NCBI RefSeq assembly: GCF_006838285.1
Contig: NZ_CP038228.1
Coordinates: 992,001 to 1,056,000, forward strand
Direction of reading: 5' to 3'
Length of the DNA stretch: 64,000 bases
Source: Xanthomonas translucens pv. cerealis
GTDB taxonomy: Bacteria > Pseudomonadota > Gammaproteobacteria > Xanthomonadales > Xanthomonadaceae
In this document: in pieces, positions 21,138-33,293 of the stretch
Layout: every line of letters starts with the position of its first letter
Position numbering within the stretch: the stretch's first letter is position 1
Program-made: the position numbers and the translations under genes
Notes under the pieces: generated by a model
Seen by the model: the letters and a program-made list of their open reading frames with translations, nothing else
Databases searched by the model: none
Told to the model about the DNA's origin: nothing

Positions 21138-21284
21138 GGGACCAGGGACCAGGGACGAGGGACGAGGGACGAGGGAAAGCGCGTTCCACGCGGACGATGG
21201 CCCTGGCGTGGTTTGCTGTTCCGAGTCCCGCCAGCAAGCGTACCGACGCTTTTCCGGGTCCCCGGTCCCTGGTCCCCGGTCCCG
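21138..21284 (-). repeat. Heptamer-bounded inverted element
   Basis: Left end: six 7-bp units (GGGACCA twice, GGGACGA three times, GGGAAAG). Right end: four opposed units (GGGTCCC, CGGTCCC, TGGTCCC, CGGTCCC). The ends can pair into a long hairpin around a loop of about 75 bases. The right array begins ten bases beyond the EthD stop codon, so it may end that transcript. Related elements lie at 45573 and 63028, and all share TTTTCCGGGTCCC at the right end. Confidence 0.8.
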
Positions 21285-21293
21285 AACAGCGCC

Positions 21294-21608
21294 TCAGCCG
21301 ACCACCACCTCGCTGATCTGCATCACTGGGGTCAGGTCGGTGTAATTCTTGATGTCGCCGAGGATTTCTGCAGCGTGCGGGCCGAAGCCGGCCTGGAACG
21401 CTTCCACCGAGTCGCTGAAGATGTGGCACATGCCGACATAGGTCGGGTCGCTGCCGGGGGCGCCGCCAGACAGGCCCTTGTCCACGGTGTAACGCTTGCA
21501 GGCCGCGCCCATGCGCGCCTGCAGCAGCGGCATGTGCGTGTCGCGGTAGTAGGCGTGGTCGAAACGGGCGCCGGGCGTATACGGGTACATCACGCTGACC
21601 TTGATCAT
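21294..21608 (-). CDS. EthD family protein
   Basis: A 104-residue ferredoxin-like fold protein of the EthD/dimeric alpha-beta-barrel group: start MIKVSVMYPY, then DHAYYRDTHMPLL with the conserved His and Tyr, and GMCHIFSDSVEAF. EthD proteins accompany many oxidation systems and have no settled activity. AGGAG eight bases before the ATG supports the start. It lies 94 bases downstream of mmsA on the same strand, so it may be the last gene of that operon. Confidence 0.88.
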   Translation of the reverse strand: MIKVSVMYPYTPGARFDHAYYRDTHMPLLQARMGAACKRYTVDKGLSGGAPGSDPTYVGMCHIFSDSVEAFQAGFGPHAAEILGDIKNYTDLTPVMQISEVVVG

Positions 21609-21702
21609 GGAGCGACTCCTGTGGTTGCGGCGGTCGGGTCGGGGGCGCGCAAGGCTACACCGCCGCGGCGCGCGCCCGTGCTGCATTGCGGCGCTGCGCG
21701 GC

Positions 21703-23196
<1,494 letters not shown>

Positions 23197-23221
23197 AGTC
23201 GGTGCTCCTGGAAGGAAACGC

Positions 23222-24334
<1,113 letters not shown>

Positions 24335-24399
24335 GAGCGGTTCTCCAGGCATGCGGCGCGCGTGGGGAGCGCGGAGCGGGTTGAGGTGGGGGGCGGGGA

Positions 24400-25776
<1,377 letters not shown>

Positions 25777-25808
25777 CACAGGCTCCACGCGAAAGGGGTG
25801 TTGAAAAA

Positions 25809-25817
25809 ACTTTACAC
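25809..25817 (-). promoter_or_regulatory. TGTAAAGT-type site upstream of the aminotransferase gene
   Basis: Read toward the aminotransferase gene the site is GTGTAAAGT, followed by TTTTTTCAACAC, so GTGT and ACAC flank an AT-rich core. The same nonamer lies upstream of the divergent regulator gene at 25996, in the same orientation relative to transcription. It is a candidate operator or part of a promoter; the binding protein is unknown. Confidence 0.4.
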
Positions 25818-25995
25818 CAACCGGGCCTGCGGTGGCGGGGGCAACGCCCGCGTTGCGCCGCTGGCGCGTCCGGGTGGCCGCGCCGTCGGCGTTGCGATGC
25901 GCGATCAGGCGGAAATGGCGCCGCCGCGCACCGGTCCAGGCGGCGCCGCCGACCCTGGCACACGGCGCCCGGCAAATTGACCGCGCGGACCGGCT

Positions 25996-26004
25996 GTGTA
26001 AAGT
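25996..26004 (+). promoter_or_regulatory. TGTAAAGT-type site upstream of the PuuR-like gene
   Basis: GTGTAAAGT lies 37 bases before the ATG of the regulator, in an otherwise GC-rich divergent region. Its pairing with the identical motif at 25809-25817 suggests autoregulation together with control of the catabolic genes. This is an inference from position only. Confidence 0.4.
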
Positions 26005-26040
26005 ATCCGGCAACATCTTCAAGGCTGTCCTCATCACGCG

Positions 26041-26589
26041 ATGGATATCGGCGCCCGCCTGCACCGGGTTCGTACCGCCCACCGGCTGAGCCAGCGCGAG
26101 CTGGCCAAGCGGGTGGGCGTGACCAACAGCACCATCTCGCTGATCGAGCAGAACAAGGTCAGCCCGTCGGTGAGTTCGCTGAAGAAGGTGCTGGACGGCA
26201 TCCCGATCTCGCTGGCCGATTTCTTCACCCAGGACCTGCAGCTCGGGCCGGCCGATGCGCCGTTCTATGCCGCCGAGGAACTGCCTGACGTGGGGAGCGA
26301 CGGCATCTACTACTACCTGGTCGGGCAACATCGCCCGCAGCGGCAGATGTGCATCCTGCGCGAAGTGATGCCCCCGGGCAGCGACACCGGCAGCGCGATG
26401 CTGGTGCACGAGGGCGAGGAAGGCGGGGTGGTGGTGGCCGGCGAGGTGGAGATCACCGTTGGCGCGCAGGTGCGGGTGCTGCGTGCCGGCGAGGGGTACT
26501 ATTTCGAGAGCCGGGTGCCGCACCGGTTCCGCAACGTCGGCAGCGAGACGGTAGTGATCGTCAGCGCCAACACTCCGGCCACGTTCTGA
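26041..26589 (+). CDS. XRE-cupin transcriptional regulator (PuuR-like)
   Basis: A 182-residue regulator. Residues 4-60 are an XRE helix-turn-helix ([22 protein letters not shown]), and residues 110-180 are a cupin domain ([34 protein letters not shown]). This is the architecture of PuuR, which senses putrescine and represses its catabolism. It sits between a divergent omega-aminotransferase gene and a downstream PuuC-like dehydrogenase gene, so control of both is likely. No strong Shine-Dalgarno precedes the ATG; the transcript may be leader-poor. Confidence 0.9.
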   Translation: MDIGARLHRVRTAHRLSQRELAKRVGVTNSTISLIEQNKVSPSVSSLKKVLDGIPISLADFFTQDLQLGPADAPFYAAEELPDVGSDGIYYYLVGQHRPQRQMCILREVMPPGSDTGSAMLVHEGEEGGVVVAGEVEITVGAQVRVLRAGEGYYFESRVPHRFRNVGSETVVIVSANTPATF

Positions 26590-26677
26590 GCGCAGCCTGC
26601 GCCGCGGCGCGCGCTCCCGCCTTGCCGCGACCGCACGCCGCGCAGATCCGTTCCTTCCTCCCGACCCGGAGCTTCCG

Positions 26678-28180
26678 ATGAACGCACCACGCACCCGCGA
26701 CGCATGGCAGGCGATGGCCGCCGCGCTGCACTTGCGCACCCAGGCCTTCATCGACGGCCGCTACGTCGACGCGGCCAGCGGCAAGACCTTCGATTGCATC
26801 AGCCCGATCGACGGCCGCGTACTCGGCCAGGTCGCCGCGGGCGAGGCCGAGGACATCGCCCGCGCGGTCGCCGCGGCGCGGCGCAGCTTCGATGCCGGGC
26901 ACTGGTCGCAGGCCAGGCCGGCGCAGCGCAAAAAGACCCTCATCAAACTGGCACAGCTGGTCGAACAGCACGCCGACGAGCTGGCGCTGCTGGAATCGCT
27001 GGACATGGGCAAGCCGGTGCGCGACGCGCGCAGCGTGGACGTGGCGGCCACGGTGCGCTGCCTGGCCTGGACCGGCGAGGCGCTGGACAAGCTATACGGC
27101 GAGGTGGCGCCGACCGGGCAGGACGAACTGGGCCTGATTACCCGCGAACCGCTGGGCGTGGTCGGCGCGATCGTGCCGTGGAATTTTCCGCTGCTGATGG
27201 CCGCGTGGAAGATCGCCCCGGCGCTGGCGGCGGGTAATTCGGTGGTGCTCAAGCCCTCGGAGAAATCGCCGCTGAGCGTGCTGCGCCTGGCCGAACTGGT
27301 GGCCGAAGCCGGCATCCCCGACGGCGTGTTCAACGTGGTGCCGGGCTTCGGCAGGAGCGCTGGCGAGCCGCTGGCGCTGCACATGGATGTAGACGGGCTG
27401 GTGTTCACCGGGTCCACCGCGGTCGGCAAGCGCCTGCTGCAATGCGCCGGGCTGTCGAACATGAAACGCGCCTACATGGAATGCGGCGGCAAGAGCCCGA
27501 ACCTGGTGTTCGCCGATGCGCCGGACCTGGAGCAGGCGGCGCAGGCCGCTGCCGGCGCGATCTTCTACAACCAGGGCGAGGTCTGCACCGCGGCCTCGCG
27601 ATTGCTGGTGGAGCGCTCGATCAAGGACGAGTTCGTGGCCCGCGTGGTCGCCGCCGGGCGCACCATGCAGCCGCGGCATCCGTTCGACGACGATGCGGCG
27701 ATGGGCGCGCTGGTGGATGAGGCGCAGACCCACCGCGTGCTCGATTACATCGCACGCGGCAACGAGGAAGGCGCGCGGGTGCTGCTCGGCGGCAAGCGCG
27801 TGGAAGTGGTCGCCGGCGGCTGCTACGTGGAGCCGACCATCTTCGACGAGGTCGGCCACGAACACACCATCGCCCGCGAGGAGATCTTCGGCCCGGTGCT
27901 GTCGGTGATTGCCTTCGACGACGAGGCGCACGCGCTGCGCATGGCCAACGACAGCGAGTACGGCCTGGCCGCGGGCGTGTGGACCCGCGACATCGGCCGC
28001 GCACACCGCGTGGCGCGCAAGCTGCGCGCCGGCAGCGTGTGGGTGAACTACTGGGACGGCGGCGACATGACCGCGCCGTTCGGCGGCTACAAGCAATCGG
28101 GCAACGGCCGCGACAAATCGTTACATGCCTTCGACAAGTACACCGAGATGAAGGCGACCTGGATCAATTTGGCGGTCTGA
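26678..28180 (+). CDS. Aminoaldehyde dehydrogenase, PuuC/AldH-like
   Basis: NAD(P)-dependent dehydrogenase of 500 residues. It shows [22 protein letters not shown] (cofactor site), FTGSTAVGK, catalytic Glu in [10 protein letters not shown] and catalytic Cys in [11 protein letters not shown]. The C-terminus [19 protein letters not shown] is the PuuC-type signature. Likely substrates are gamma-glutamyl-aminobutyraldehyde and 3-aminopropanal. Oxidising the latter would give beta-alanine for the aminotransferase next door. Transcribed after the PuuR-like regulator with an 88-base gap. Confidence 0.92.
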   Translation: MNAPRTRDAWQAMAAALHLRTQAFIDGRYVDAASGKTFDCISPIDGRVLGQVAAGEAEDIARAVAAARRSFDAGHWSQARPAQRKKTLIKLAQLVEQHADELALLESLDMGKPVRDARSVDVAATVRCLAWTGEALDKLYGEVAPTGQDELGLITREPLGVVGAIVPWNFPLLMAAWKIAPALAAGNSVVLKPSEKSPLSVLRLAELVAEAGIPDGVFNVVPGFGRSAGEPLALHMDVDGLVFTGSTAVGKRLLQCAGLSNMKRAYMECGGKSPNLVFADAPDLEQAAQAAAGAIFYNQGEVCTAASRLLVERSIKDEFVARVVAAGRTMQPRHPFDDDAAMGALVDEAQTHRVLDYIARGNEEGARVLLGGKRVEVVAGGCYVEPTIFDEVGHEHTIAREEIFGPVLSVIAFDDEAHALRMANDSEYGLAAGVWTRDIGRAHRVARKLRAGSVWVNYWDGGDMTAPFGGYKQSGNGRDKSLHAFDKYTEMKATWINLAV

Positions 28181-28183
28181 GCC

Positions 28184-28204
28184 GGGATTGGAGATTCGGG
28201 ATGA
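28184..28204 (+). repeat. Heptamer array after the aldehyde dehydrogenase gene
   Basis: Three 7-bp units, GGGATTG, GAGATTC and GGGATGA, start four bases beyond the stop codon. An opposed CATTCCCGATCCCC lies at 28424-28437, abutting the stop of the convergent DUF1203 gene. The two ends frame the intergenic region as in the GGGACC-type elements, with different unit sequence. Confidence 0.55.
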
Positions 28205-28263
28205 CCAGCCATTCGGCTGCGGAAAAGCGGGAATTCGCAAATGCGCCGCACCTGCGCTTTTTT

Positions 28264-28325
28264 GTGGGAGGGGCTTCAGCCCCGACGCCTTACCGGTAAT
28301 GCGTCGGGGCTGAAGCCCCTCCTGC
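28264..28325. repeat. REP pair in inverted orientation (REPIN-like)
   Basis: GTGGGAGGGGCTTCAGCCCC with its CGACGC extension at 28264-28288 is matched by its near-perfect reverse complement at 28301-28325, around a 12-base loop. It lies between two convergent genes and could form a hairpin in either transcript. Confidence 0.85.
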
Positions 28326-28438
28326 AGGAAGGCGGTTGCGCCGGAAGTCCAAATTGCTGCTGCTCTTTCGGCATGGCGATTTTTTCCGCAAATCGCTTGA
28401 CAGCACTTTGACGGCGAACAACATTCCCGATCCCCAGC

Positions 28439-28909
28439 TCAGATCCGCTCCACCCGGCAGGCGAAACACCCCTGGCGCGCATTGTGCAGATGCAGGTAGC
28501 GCACGCGCGGATCGGCGAAGGCCTGCGCGATCGCCGCCGCGACCGTTTCGCCGGGATGCACGTCGGCGGCAAGCAGCATGTCGTCGGCAGCGTAGCCGCG
28601 CAGCGAGATCAAGCGCCTGCGGATCGCGTCGGGCACGTGGCCCGGTGCCACTGTCGCAGTCTGCACGTGGCGGCGCACGTAGATCGGCCCGGCGGCGCGG
28701 TATGGCGTGTCGGCCGGCTGGTGCAGGTAGTGCAGCAGCAACAGTTCCTCGCCGGGTTGCGCGTCTTCCAGGCTGATCCGGCACGGGAAGCCCGGTGTCT
28801 GGTCGGCGCGGACGCGGCGCGCGCCGTGCGCATGCAACTGTGTATCGTCGAGTGCGAACAGCGGTGCGAACGGCGCGGCGGGCAGGCCGATGCAGACGAA
28901 GCTGGACAT
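28439..28909 (-). CDS. DUF1203 family protein
   Basis: A 156-residue cytoplasmic protein matching DUF1203: opening FVCIGLPAAPF, ARRVRADQTPGFPCRISLEDAQPGEELLLL, GPIYVRR and the C-terminal HLHNARQGCFACRVER with two cysteines. Function unknown. GGAG six bases before the ATG at 28909 supports the start. Apparently monocistronic, convergent with the aldehyde dehydrogenase gene. Confidence 0.88.
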   Translation of the reverse strand: MSSFVCIGLPAAPFAPLFALDDTQLHAHGARRVRADQTPGFPCRISLEDAQPGEELLLLHYLHQPADTPYRAAGPIYVRRHVQTATVAPGHVPDAIRRRLISLRGYAADDMLLAADVHPGETVAAAIAQAFADPRVRYLHLHNARQGCFACRVERI

Positions 28910-29123
28910 GTGCGCTCCAAGAGAAGATCGAGCGCATAGCGTGCCCGCCGTTGCGGCGCCGCGCTGGCCGGATTCGGACGCGGCAAGCCGCCGCCGGGCG
29001 GGGCGAAAGACCCCGGACGGCGGCCGCAAGCGAGCACCTCGATCTGGCACGCTGCCGGTTGCAGCCGACGCCTTCGCTACGTCCGGCTCAGTTGCAGGGC
29101 GTGCGCGCCGGTTGCGCGCGGAC

Positions 29124-29720
29124 TCAGTCCGGCGCGTACTCGGCAAAGGGGAGCGGATGCTTGGGGTCGGCGGCATCCACCTTGTCTGCGGTCTTCTTCA
29201 ACGCATCGGCGCCCGGCGCCGGATCCGAGTTCAGCTGCCAGCTCTGGCGGATGCGCTTGTGGAACAGCCAGGTCTTGCGCTCGGGGTCGTAGCGGAAGGT
29301 GATGAAGTAGGTCCAGTGCTGGCCGCAGGAAACGCCGTTCTGCACGGTGAAATAGCGGCCCTTGGCCGCGAACGGATCGTCGCTGTCGGTGAACGGATCG
29401 CACTGGCCGCCGTCGTCGCGCTTGAGCACCACGTGGTCGTTGCGCGCGGCCAGCCGGTAGTGGCCGTCGGCCTGCTGCACGAAGATCAGCAGCGGCCGTG
29501 CCGGCGCCGGTTCGCGCTGGGCTTCGCCGCGTTGCTGCAGCGCCACCAGGTAGTCGGCGCGGCCGTCTCCGTCGAGATCGGTGCGCAGCTGTTGCAGCGG
29601 CAGGTAGCCGGCCGGCAGCTGGCGCAGCACGTCGGCGGGCAGGTCGGCGGCGCGTGCGCCATGCGTGGCGAGCAACAGGAAGCCGGCGGCGGCGACGCGA
29701 AGCGACATGGGCATTGGCAT
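29124..29720 (-). CDS. Exported hypothetical protein with an FG-GAP/VCBS-like repeat
   Basis: A 198-residue protein. Residues 1-25 are a signal peptide (VAAAGFLLLATHGARA). Residues 41-56 read LRTDLDGDGRADYLVA, an FG-GAP/VCBS-like calcium-loop motif. The rest has YFTVQNGVSCGQHWTYFITFRYD, seen in small periplasmic proteins of this type. Role unknown. ATGs at 29720, 29714 and 29708 are all possible and none has a clear ribosome site. Its 5' side holds a REP unit and the heptamer array that ends the neighbouring regulator remnant. Confidence 0.72.
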   Translation of the reverse strand: MPMPMSLRVAAAGFLLLATHGARAADLPADVLRQLPAGYLPLQQLRTDLDGDGRADYLVALQQRGEAQREPAPARPLLIFVQQADGHYRLAARNDHVVLKRDDGGQCDPFTDSDDPFAAKGRYFTVQNGVSCGQHWTYFITFRYDPERKTWLFHKRIRQSWQLNSDPAPGADALKKTADKVDAADPKHPLPFAEYAPD

Positions 29721-29871
29721 GGGAACGTTTCGGATGCGCAAGGGCGCAAAGCCTAACCGACCCTGCTCGCAAATGGCGCAATTGCGCTGTTGGCGTGCCG
29801 GTGTGCGTTGCCTTCCTCCTTGCGAATTTGCCAGAGCGTCCTGGTTCCGAACAGGCGTAGCCGGTAACAGC

Positions 29872-29893
29872 GTCGGGACTGAAGTCCCTCCCA
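29872..29893 (-). repeat. Single REP palindrome
   Basis: GTCGGGACTGAAGTCCCTCC and two further bases form the reverse of the GGGACTTCAGTCCC unit found at 8957, 13919 and 20106. It lies between the FG-GAP-like gene and the regulator remnant. Confidence 0.75.
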
Positions 29894-29942
29894 GGCGCAG
29901 TACGGAAGCGTCATAGCGCAAGCGCCTCGGCGCCCGATTCCG

Positions 29943-29984
29943 AATCCCCAATCCCCAATCCCGCCTCACGCCTCACGCCTCACG
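29943..29984. repeat. Six-unit heptamer array over the regulator stop codon
   Basis: AATCCCC twice, AATCCCG once, then CCTCACG three times. The TGA of the leftward regulator remnant lies inside the last unit, so the array has moved into the 3' end of that gene or supplied its stop. Confidence 0.85.
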
Positions 29985-30588
29985 CCAACCCGGCACACGC
30001 CTGCGCCAGCGCCTGCACCCCCTCGCAGTCGTGCGTGTCATAGCCGGGCAGCAGGCCGAGTTCGTGCTGGAAGCTATCGCTGCGCAGCGAATCCACGATC
30101 GGGGGGGGGGGGGGCAGGCGGCCGCTGTCCAGCGCCGCGCGACGGCACAGCAGGAAATAGCGCTCGCTGACGATCGGGATGAACGCCATGCCATAGCGCA
30201 GCGCCGGCGGTTCCAGGCCGAAGCCGGCATCGGCCAGACCGCTGGCGACGTAGGCGGCGACCGCGGCGTGGGTCAGTTCCTCCATGTCGGTGCCATGCAG
30301 GCCACGCAGCGGCAGGCTCTGCTGCGCCACCAGGCATTCCAGCAACAGGCGCGTGCCCGAGCGGAGCTGGCGATGGATGAAGCGCACGTCGGCGCGCAGC
30401 AGCGGCTGTCCCAACAGGCGCCGGGCCTCGCGCAGCGTGCCTCATGCATAGCGGTAGGACAGCCCGGTCTGAGGGCAGGCCGCGGCCATCGAGCCGGTGT
30501 CGCGGATCGCCAGCAGCAGTTCCGCCAGCCGCGGCGGCAGGCGCTGTCCATCCTCGGTGCGCAGTTCCCACTGCGCCTGGATCGTCAC
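29980..30588 (-). pseudogene. Decayed helix-turn-helix/molybdate-type regulator
   Basis: From GTG at 30588 the frame encodes a winged-helix start (QAQWELRTEDGQRLPPRLAE, LLLAIRDTGSMAAACPQ, GLSYRYA), then a TGA at 30442-30444 where the family has Trp, then GTLREARRLLGQPLL. It continues directly with RADVRFIHRQLRSGTRLLLE, HAAVAAYVASGLADAGFG and FIPIVSERYFLLCRRAA, the C-terminal half of a periplasmic-binding-like (PBP_like) domain. The middle of the usual protein (helix-turn-helix wing, linker, first half of the sensor) is absent. A G14 tract (Pro5) lies inside. An upstream in-frame TTG could also be the original start. Divergent from the formate-dehydrogenase-like operon, its presumed former target. 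Confidence 0.75.
30101..30114. repeat. G14 mononucleotide tract inside the regulator remnant
   Basis: Fourteen consecutive G's on the plus strand, coding a run of prolines on the minus strand. At this length the frame keeps open through to the stop. Tracts this long slip readily during replication and are also prone to sequencing error. Confidence 0.95.
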
Positions 30589-30751
30589 CTTGTATACGCA
30601 GGTTGCGGCTCGCAATAAGCTTTCTACGGTCGATTATTAGACCATCCGACGCTCGGCGCCATCGTGCTTTCGTACTACGCTCGCCACGCGCTGTGGTGCC
30701 TGCAATATGCGCTTCATCACATAAAAGCCGATGCACTGCGAGGGGAACCCA

Positions 30752-32434
30752 ATGAGCAACTCGAACGGCGCGGCGATTGCCGCGCACATGGCCCAGGCCG
30801 GCGTGTTGTCGAAGGAACGTATCGTCGCCGGGCCGGGCTTCAATCGCTGGCTGGTGCCGCCGGCGGCGCTGGCGATCCATCTGTGCATCGGCATGGCATA
30901 CGGCTTCAGCGTGTTCTGGCTGCCGCTGTCCAGGGCGCTGGGCATCACCGAGGCGGTGGCGTGTCCGGCCGACATGGGGTTCTTCGCGCGCATCGTGTCG
31001 GCCAGCTGCGACTGGAAAATCAGCGAACTGCAATGGATGTACACGCTGTTCTTCGTGCTGCTGGGTTGCTCGGCGGCGCTGTGGGGCGGCTGGCTGGAGC
31101 GCGCCGGGCCGCGCAAGGCCGGCGTGGTCTCGGCGCTGTGCTGGTGCGGCGGGTTGGTGATCTCGGCACTGGGCATCCATCTGCACCAGATCTGGCTGCT
31201 GTGGCTGGGCTCGGGCGTGATCGGCGGCATCGGCCTGGGGCTGGGCTACATCTCGCCGGTGTCGACCCTGATCAAGTGGTTCCCGGACCGCCGCGGCATG
31301 GCCACCGGCATGGCGATCATGGGCTTCGGCGGCGGTGCGATGATCGGCAGCCCGCTGGCCGATGCGCTGATGCGCCATTTCGCCGGCCCGGCCTCGGTGG
31401 GGGTGATGGAAACCTTCCTGGTGATGGCCGCGCTGTATTTCGTGTTCATGATGGCCGGCGCGTTCGGCTACCGGGTGCCGCCGAGCGGTTGGACGCCGGC
31501 CGGCTGGACCGCGCCGGCGGCCAGCGCCAACGCGATGATCACCGCCCACCACGTGCACGTGAGCAAGGTCTGGGGCATCCCGCAGTTCTGGCTGCTGTGG
31601 GGAGTGCTGTGCCTGAACGTGTCGGCCGGCATCGGCGTGATCGGCATGGCCTCACCGATGTTGCAGGAAGTGTTCGGCGGCCGCCTGATCGGCGTGGATG
31701 CCGGCTTCGGCAGCCTGGACACCGCGCAGTTGGCGGCCATCGCCGCCATTGCCGCCGGCTTCACCGGCCTGCTCAGCCTGTTCAACATCGGCGGGCGTTT
31801 CTTCTGGGCCAGCACGTCCGACAAGCTCGGCCGCAAGAACACCTACAGCGTGTTCTTCGTGCTGGGCATCGCCCTGTACGCGGCCGCGCCGTGGGCCGGC
31901 AAGGTCGGCGGCAGCGCGCTGTTCGTCGGCATCTTCTGCGTGATCGTGTCGATGTACGGCGGCGGCTTCGCCACCATCCCGGCCTATCTGGCCGACCTGT
32001 TCGGCACGCAGATGGTCGGCGCGATCCATGGCCGCCTGCTGACCGCCTGGGCCACCGCTGGCGTCCTCGGCCCGGTGGTGGTGGGCTATATGCGCGAATA
32101 CCAGCTGGGCCTGGGCGCGCCGCCGTCACAGGTGTACAACACCACCATGTACATCCTGGCCGGGATGCTGGTGCTGGGGCTGATCTGCAACCTGCTGGTG
32201 CGGCCGGTGGCAGCCAGGCACTTCATGACCGCGCAGGAGCTGGCCGCGGAGAAGCAGCTGGCGCACGAAAAGGTCGGCAGCAACGGCGGCGTGGCGCTGG
32301 ATGCGGCGCAGCTGGCGCAGGTCGGCCATGGCGGCAACCTGCTGCTGGTGGCGCTGGCCTGGCTGGCGGTCGCGGTGCCGATGCTGTGGGGCATCTGGGT
32401 GACCTTGCAGAAGGCGTTCGTGCTGTTCCACTGA
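30752..32434 (+). CDS. OFA family oxalate/formate antiporter-type MFS transporter
   Basis: A 560-residue, twelve-helix inner-membrane protein of the oxalate/formate antiporter branch: FNRWLVPPAALAIHLCIGMAYGFSVFWLPLS at the start, WFPDRRGMATGMAIMGFGGGA, and GGRFFWASTSDKLGRKNTY in the central loop. An extra hydrophobic segment lies at the C-terminus. It precedes fdhD and a formate-dehydrogenase-like gene by 19 bases, so formate or a related carboxylate is the probable substrate. GAGGGG six bases before the ATG at 30752 sets the start; an ATG seven codons earlier is less well placed. Confidence 0.9.
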   Translation: MSNSNGAAIAAHMAQAGVLSKERIVAGPGFNRWLVPPAALAIHLCIGMAYGFSVFWLPLSRALGITEAVACPADMGFFARIVSASCDWKISELQWMYTLFFVLLGCSAALWGGWLERAGPRKAGVVSALCWCGGLVISALGIHLHQIWLLWLGSGVIGGIGLGLGYISPVSTLIKWFPDRRGMATGMAIMGFGGGAMIGSPLADALMRHFAGPASVGVMETFLVMAALYFVFMMAGAFGYRVPPSGWTPAGWTAPAASANAMITAHHVHVSKVWGIPQFWLLWGVLCLNVSAGIGVIGMASPMLQEVFGGRLIGVDAGFGSLDTAQLAAIAAIAAGFTGLLSLFNIGGRFFWASTSDKLGRKNTYSVFFVLGIALYAAAPWAGKVGGSALFVGIFCVIVSMYGGGFATIPAYLADLFGTQMVGAIHGRLLTAWATAGVLGPVVVGYMREYQLGLGAPPSQVYNTTMYILAGMLVLGLICNLLVRPVAARHFMTAQELAAEKQLAHEKVGSNGGVALDAAQLAQVGHGGNLLLVALAWLAVAVPMLWGIWVTLQKAFVLFH

Positions 32435-32453
32435 TTCGCGGAGGCAAGCCACC

Positions 32454-33293
32454 ATGGACTCGTGTGCGTCTTCCCGGCCCGGCGCCGTCGCGCGCGGCGT
32501 GCACCGCCATCGCGACGGGCGCACCGCGCTCACCCAGGATCTGGTGGCGTCGGAGGTGCCGGTGGCGTTCGCCTACAACGGCGCGCCGTTCGTGGTGATG
32601 ATGGCGACCCCGGAAGACCTGCACGACTTCGCGTTGGGTTTTTCGCTCACCGAAGGCATTGTCGAGGAGCCGGCGCAGTTGCAGATCGTCAGCGTGGATA
32701 CCTTCCTGGAAGGGGTGTCGCTGCAACTGCAGATTCCGCCCGCACATGCCGCGGCCCTGCAGGCGCGGCGCCGCAACCTGCAGGGCCGCAGCGGCTGCGG
32801 GGTATGCGGCAGCGAATCGATCGAGGCGGTGCTGCGCGCGCCGCGGCCGCTGCCGGCCGGCGTGGCCATCGCGCCGGCGGCGCTGGCGCGGGCATTGCGC
32901 GAGCTGCGCCAGCAGCAACCGCTCAACGCGATCACCGGCGCCACCCACGCCGCGGGATGGGCCGACGCCGACGGCGGCGTGCAGCTGGCGCGCGAGGACG
33001 TCGGCCGGCACAACGCGCTGGACAAGCTGATCGGCGCGCTGGCCAGCGCCGGCACGGATCCGGCCAGCGGCTTCGCCGTGGTCACCAGCCGCGCCAGCTA
33101 CGAGATGGCGATGAAGGCCGCGCAGGCCGGCATCCCGCTGCTGGCGGCCATTTCCGCACCCACCGCGCTGGCGGTCGCGCTGGCCGACAGCGCCGGCCTG
33201 ACCCTGATCGGGTTCGCCCGCGACCACGATTACGTCGTCTATAGCCATCCGCAGCGCCTGCACCAGGCCGAACACGCCGGAGAGCCCGCATGA
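32454..33293 (+). CDS. fdhD: Formate dehydrogenase sulfurtransferase FdhD
   Basis: Transfers sulfur from a cysteine desulfurase to the molybdenum cofactor of formate-dehydrogenase-type enzymes. The 279-residue protein has the sulfur-carrying loop Cys115-GV-Cys118-G, an N-terminal LVASEVPVAFAYNG, EDLHDFALGFSLTEGI, and LAREDVGRHNALDKLIG. No residue is missing. Its TGA overlaps the ATG of the oxidoreductase gene, coupling enzyme and maturation factor. Confidence 0.96.
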   Translation: MDSCASSRPGAVARGVHRHRDGRTALTQDLVASEVPVAFAYNGAPFVVMMATPEDLHDFALGFSLTEGIVEEPAQLQIVSVDTFLEGVSLQLQIPPAHAAALQARRRNLQGRSGCGVCGSESIEAVLRAPRPLPAGVAIAPAALARALRELRQQQPLNAITGATHAAGWADADGGVQLAREDVGRHNALDKLIGALASAGTDPASGFAVVTSRASYEMAMKAAQAGIPLLAAISAPTALAVALADSAGLTLIGFARDHDYVVYSHPQRLHQAEHAGEPA

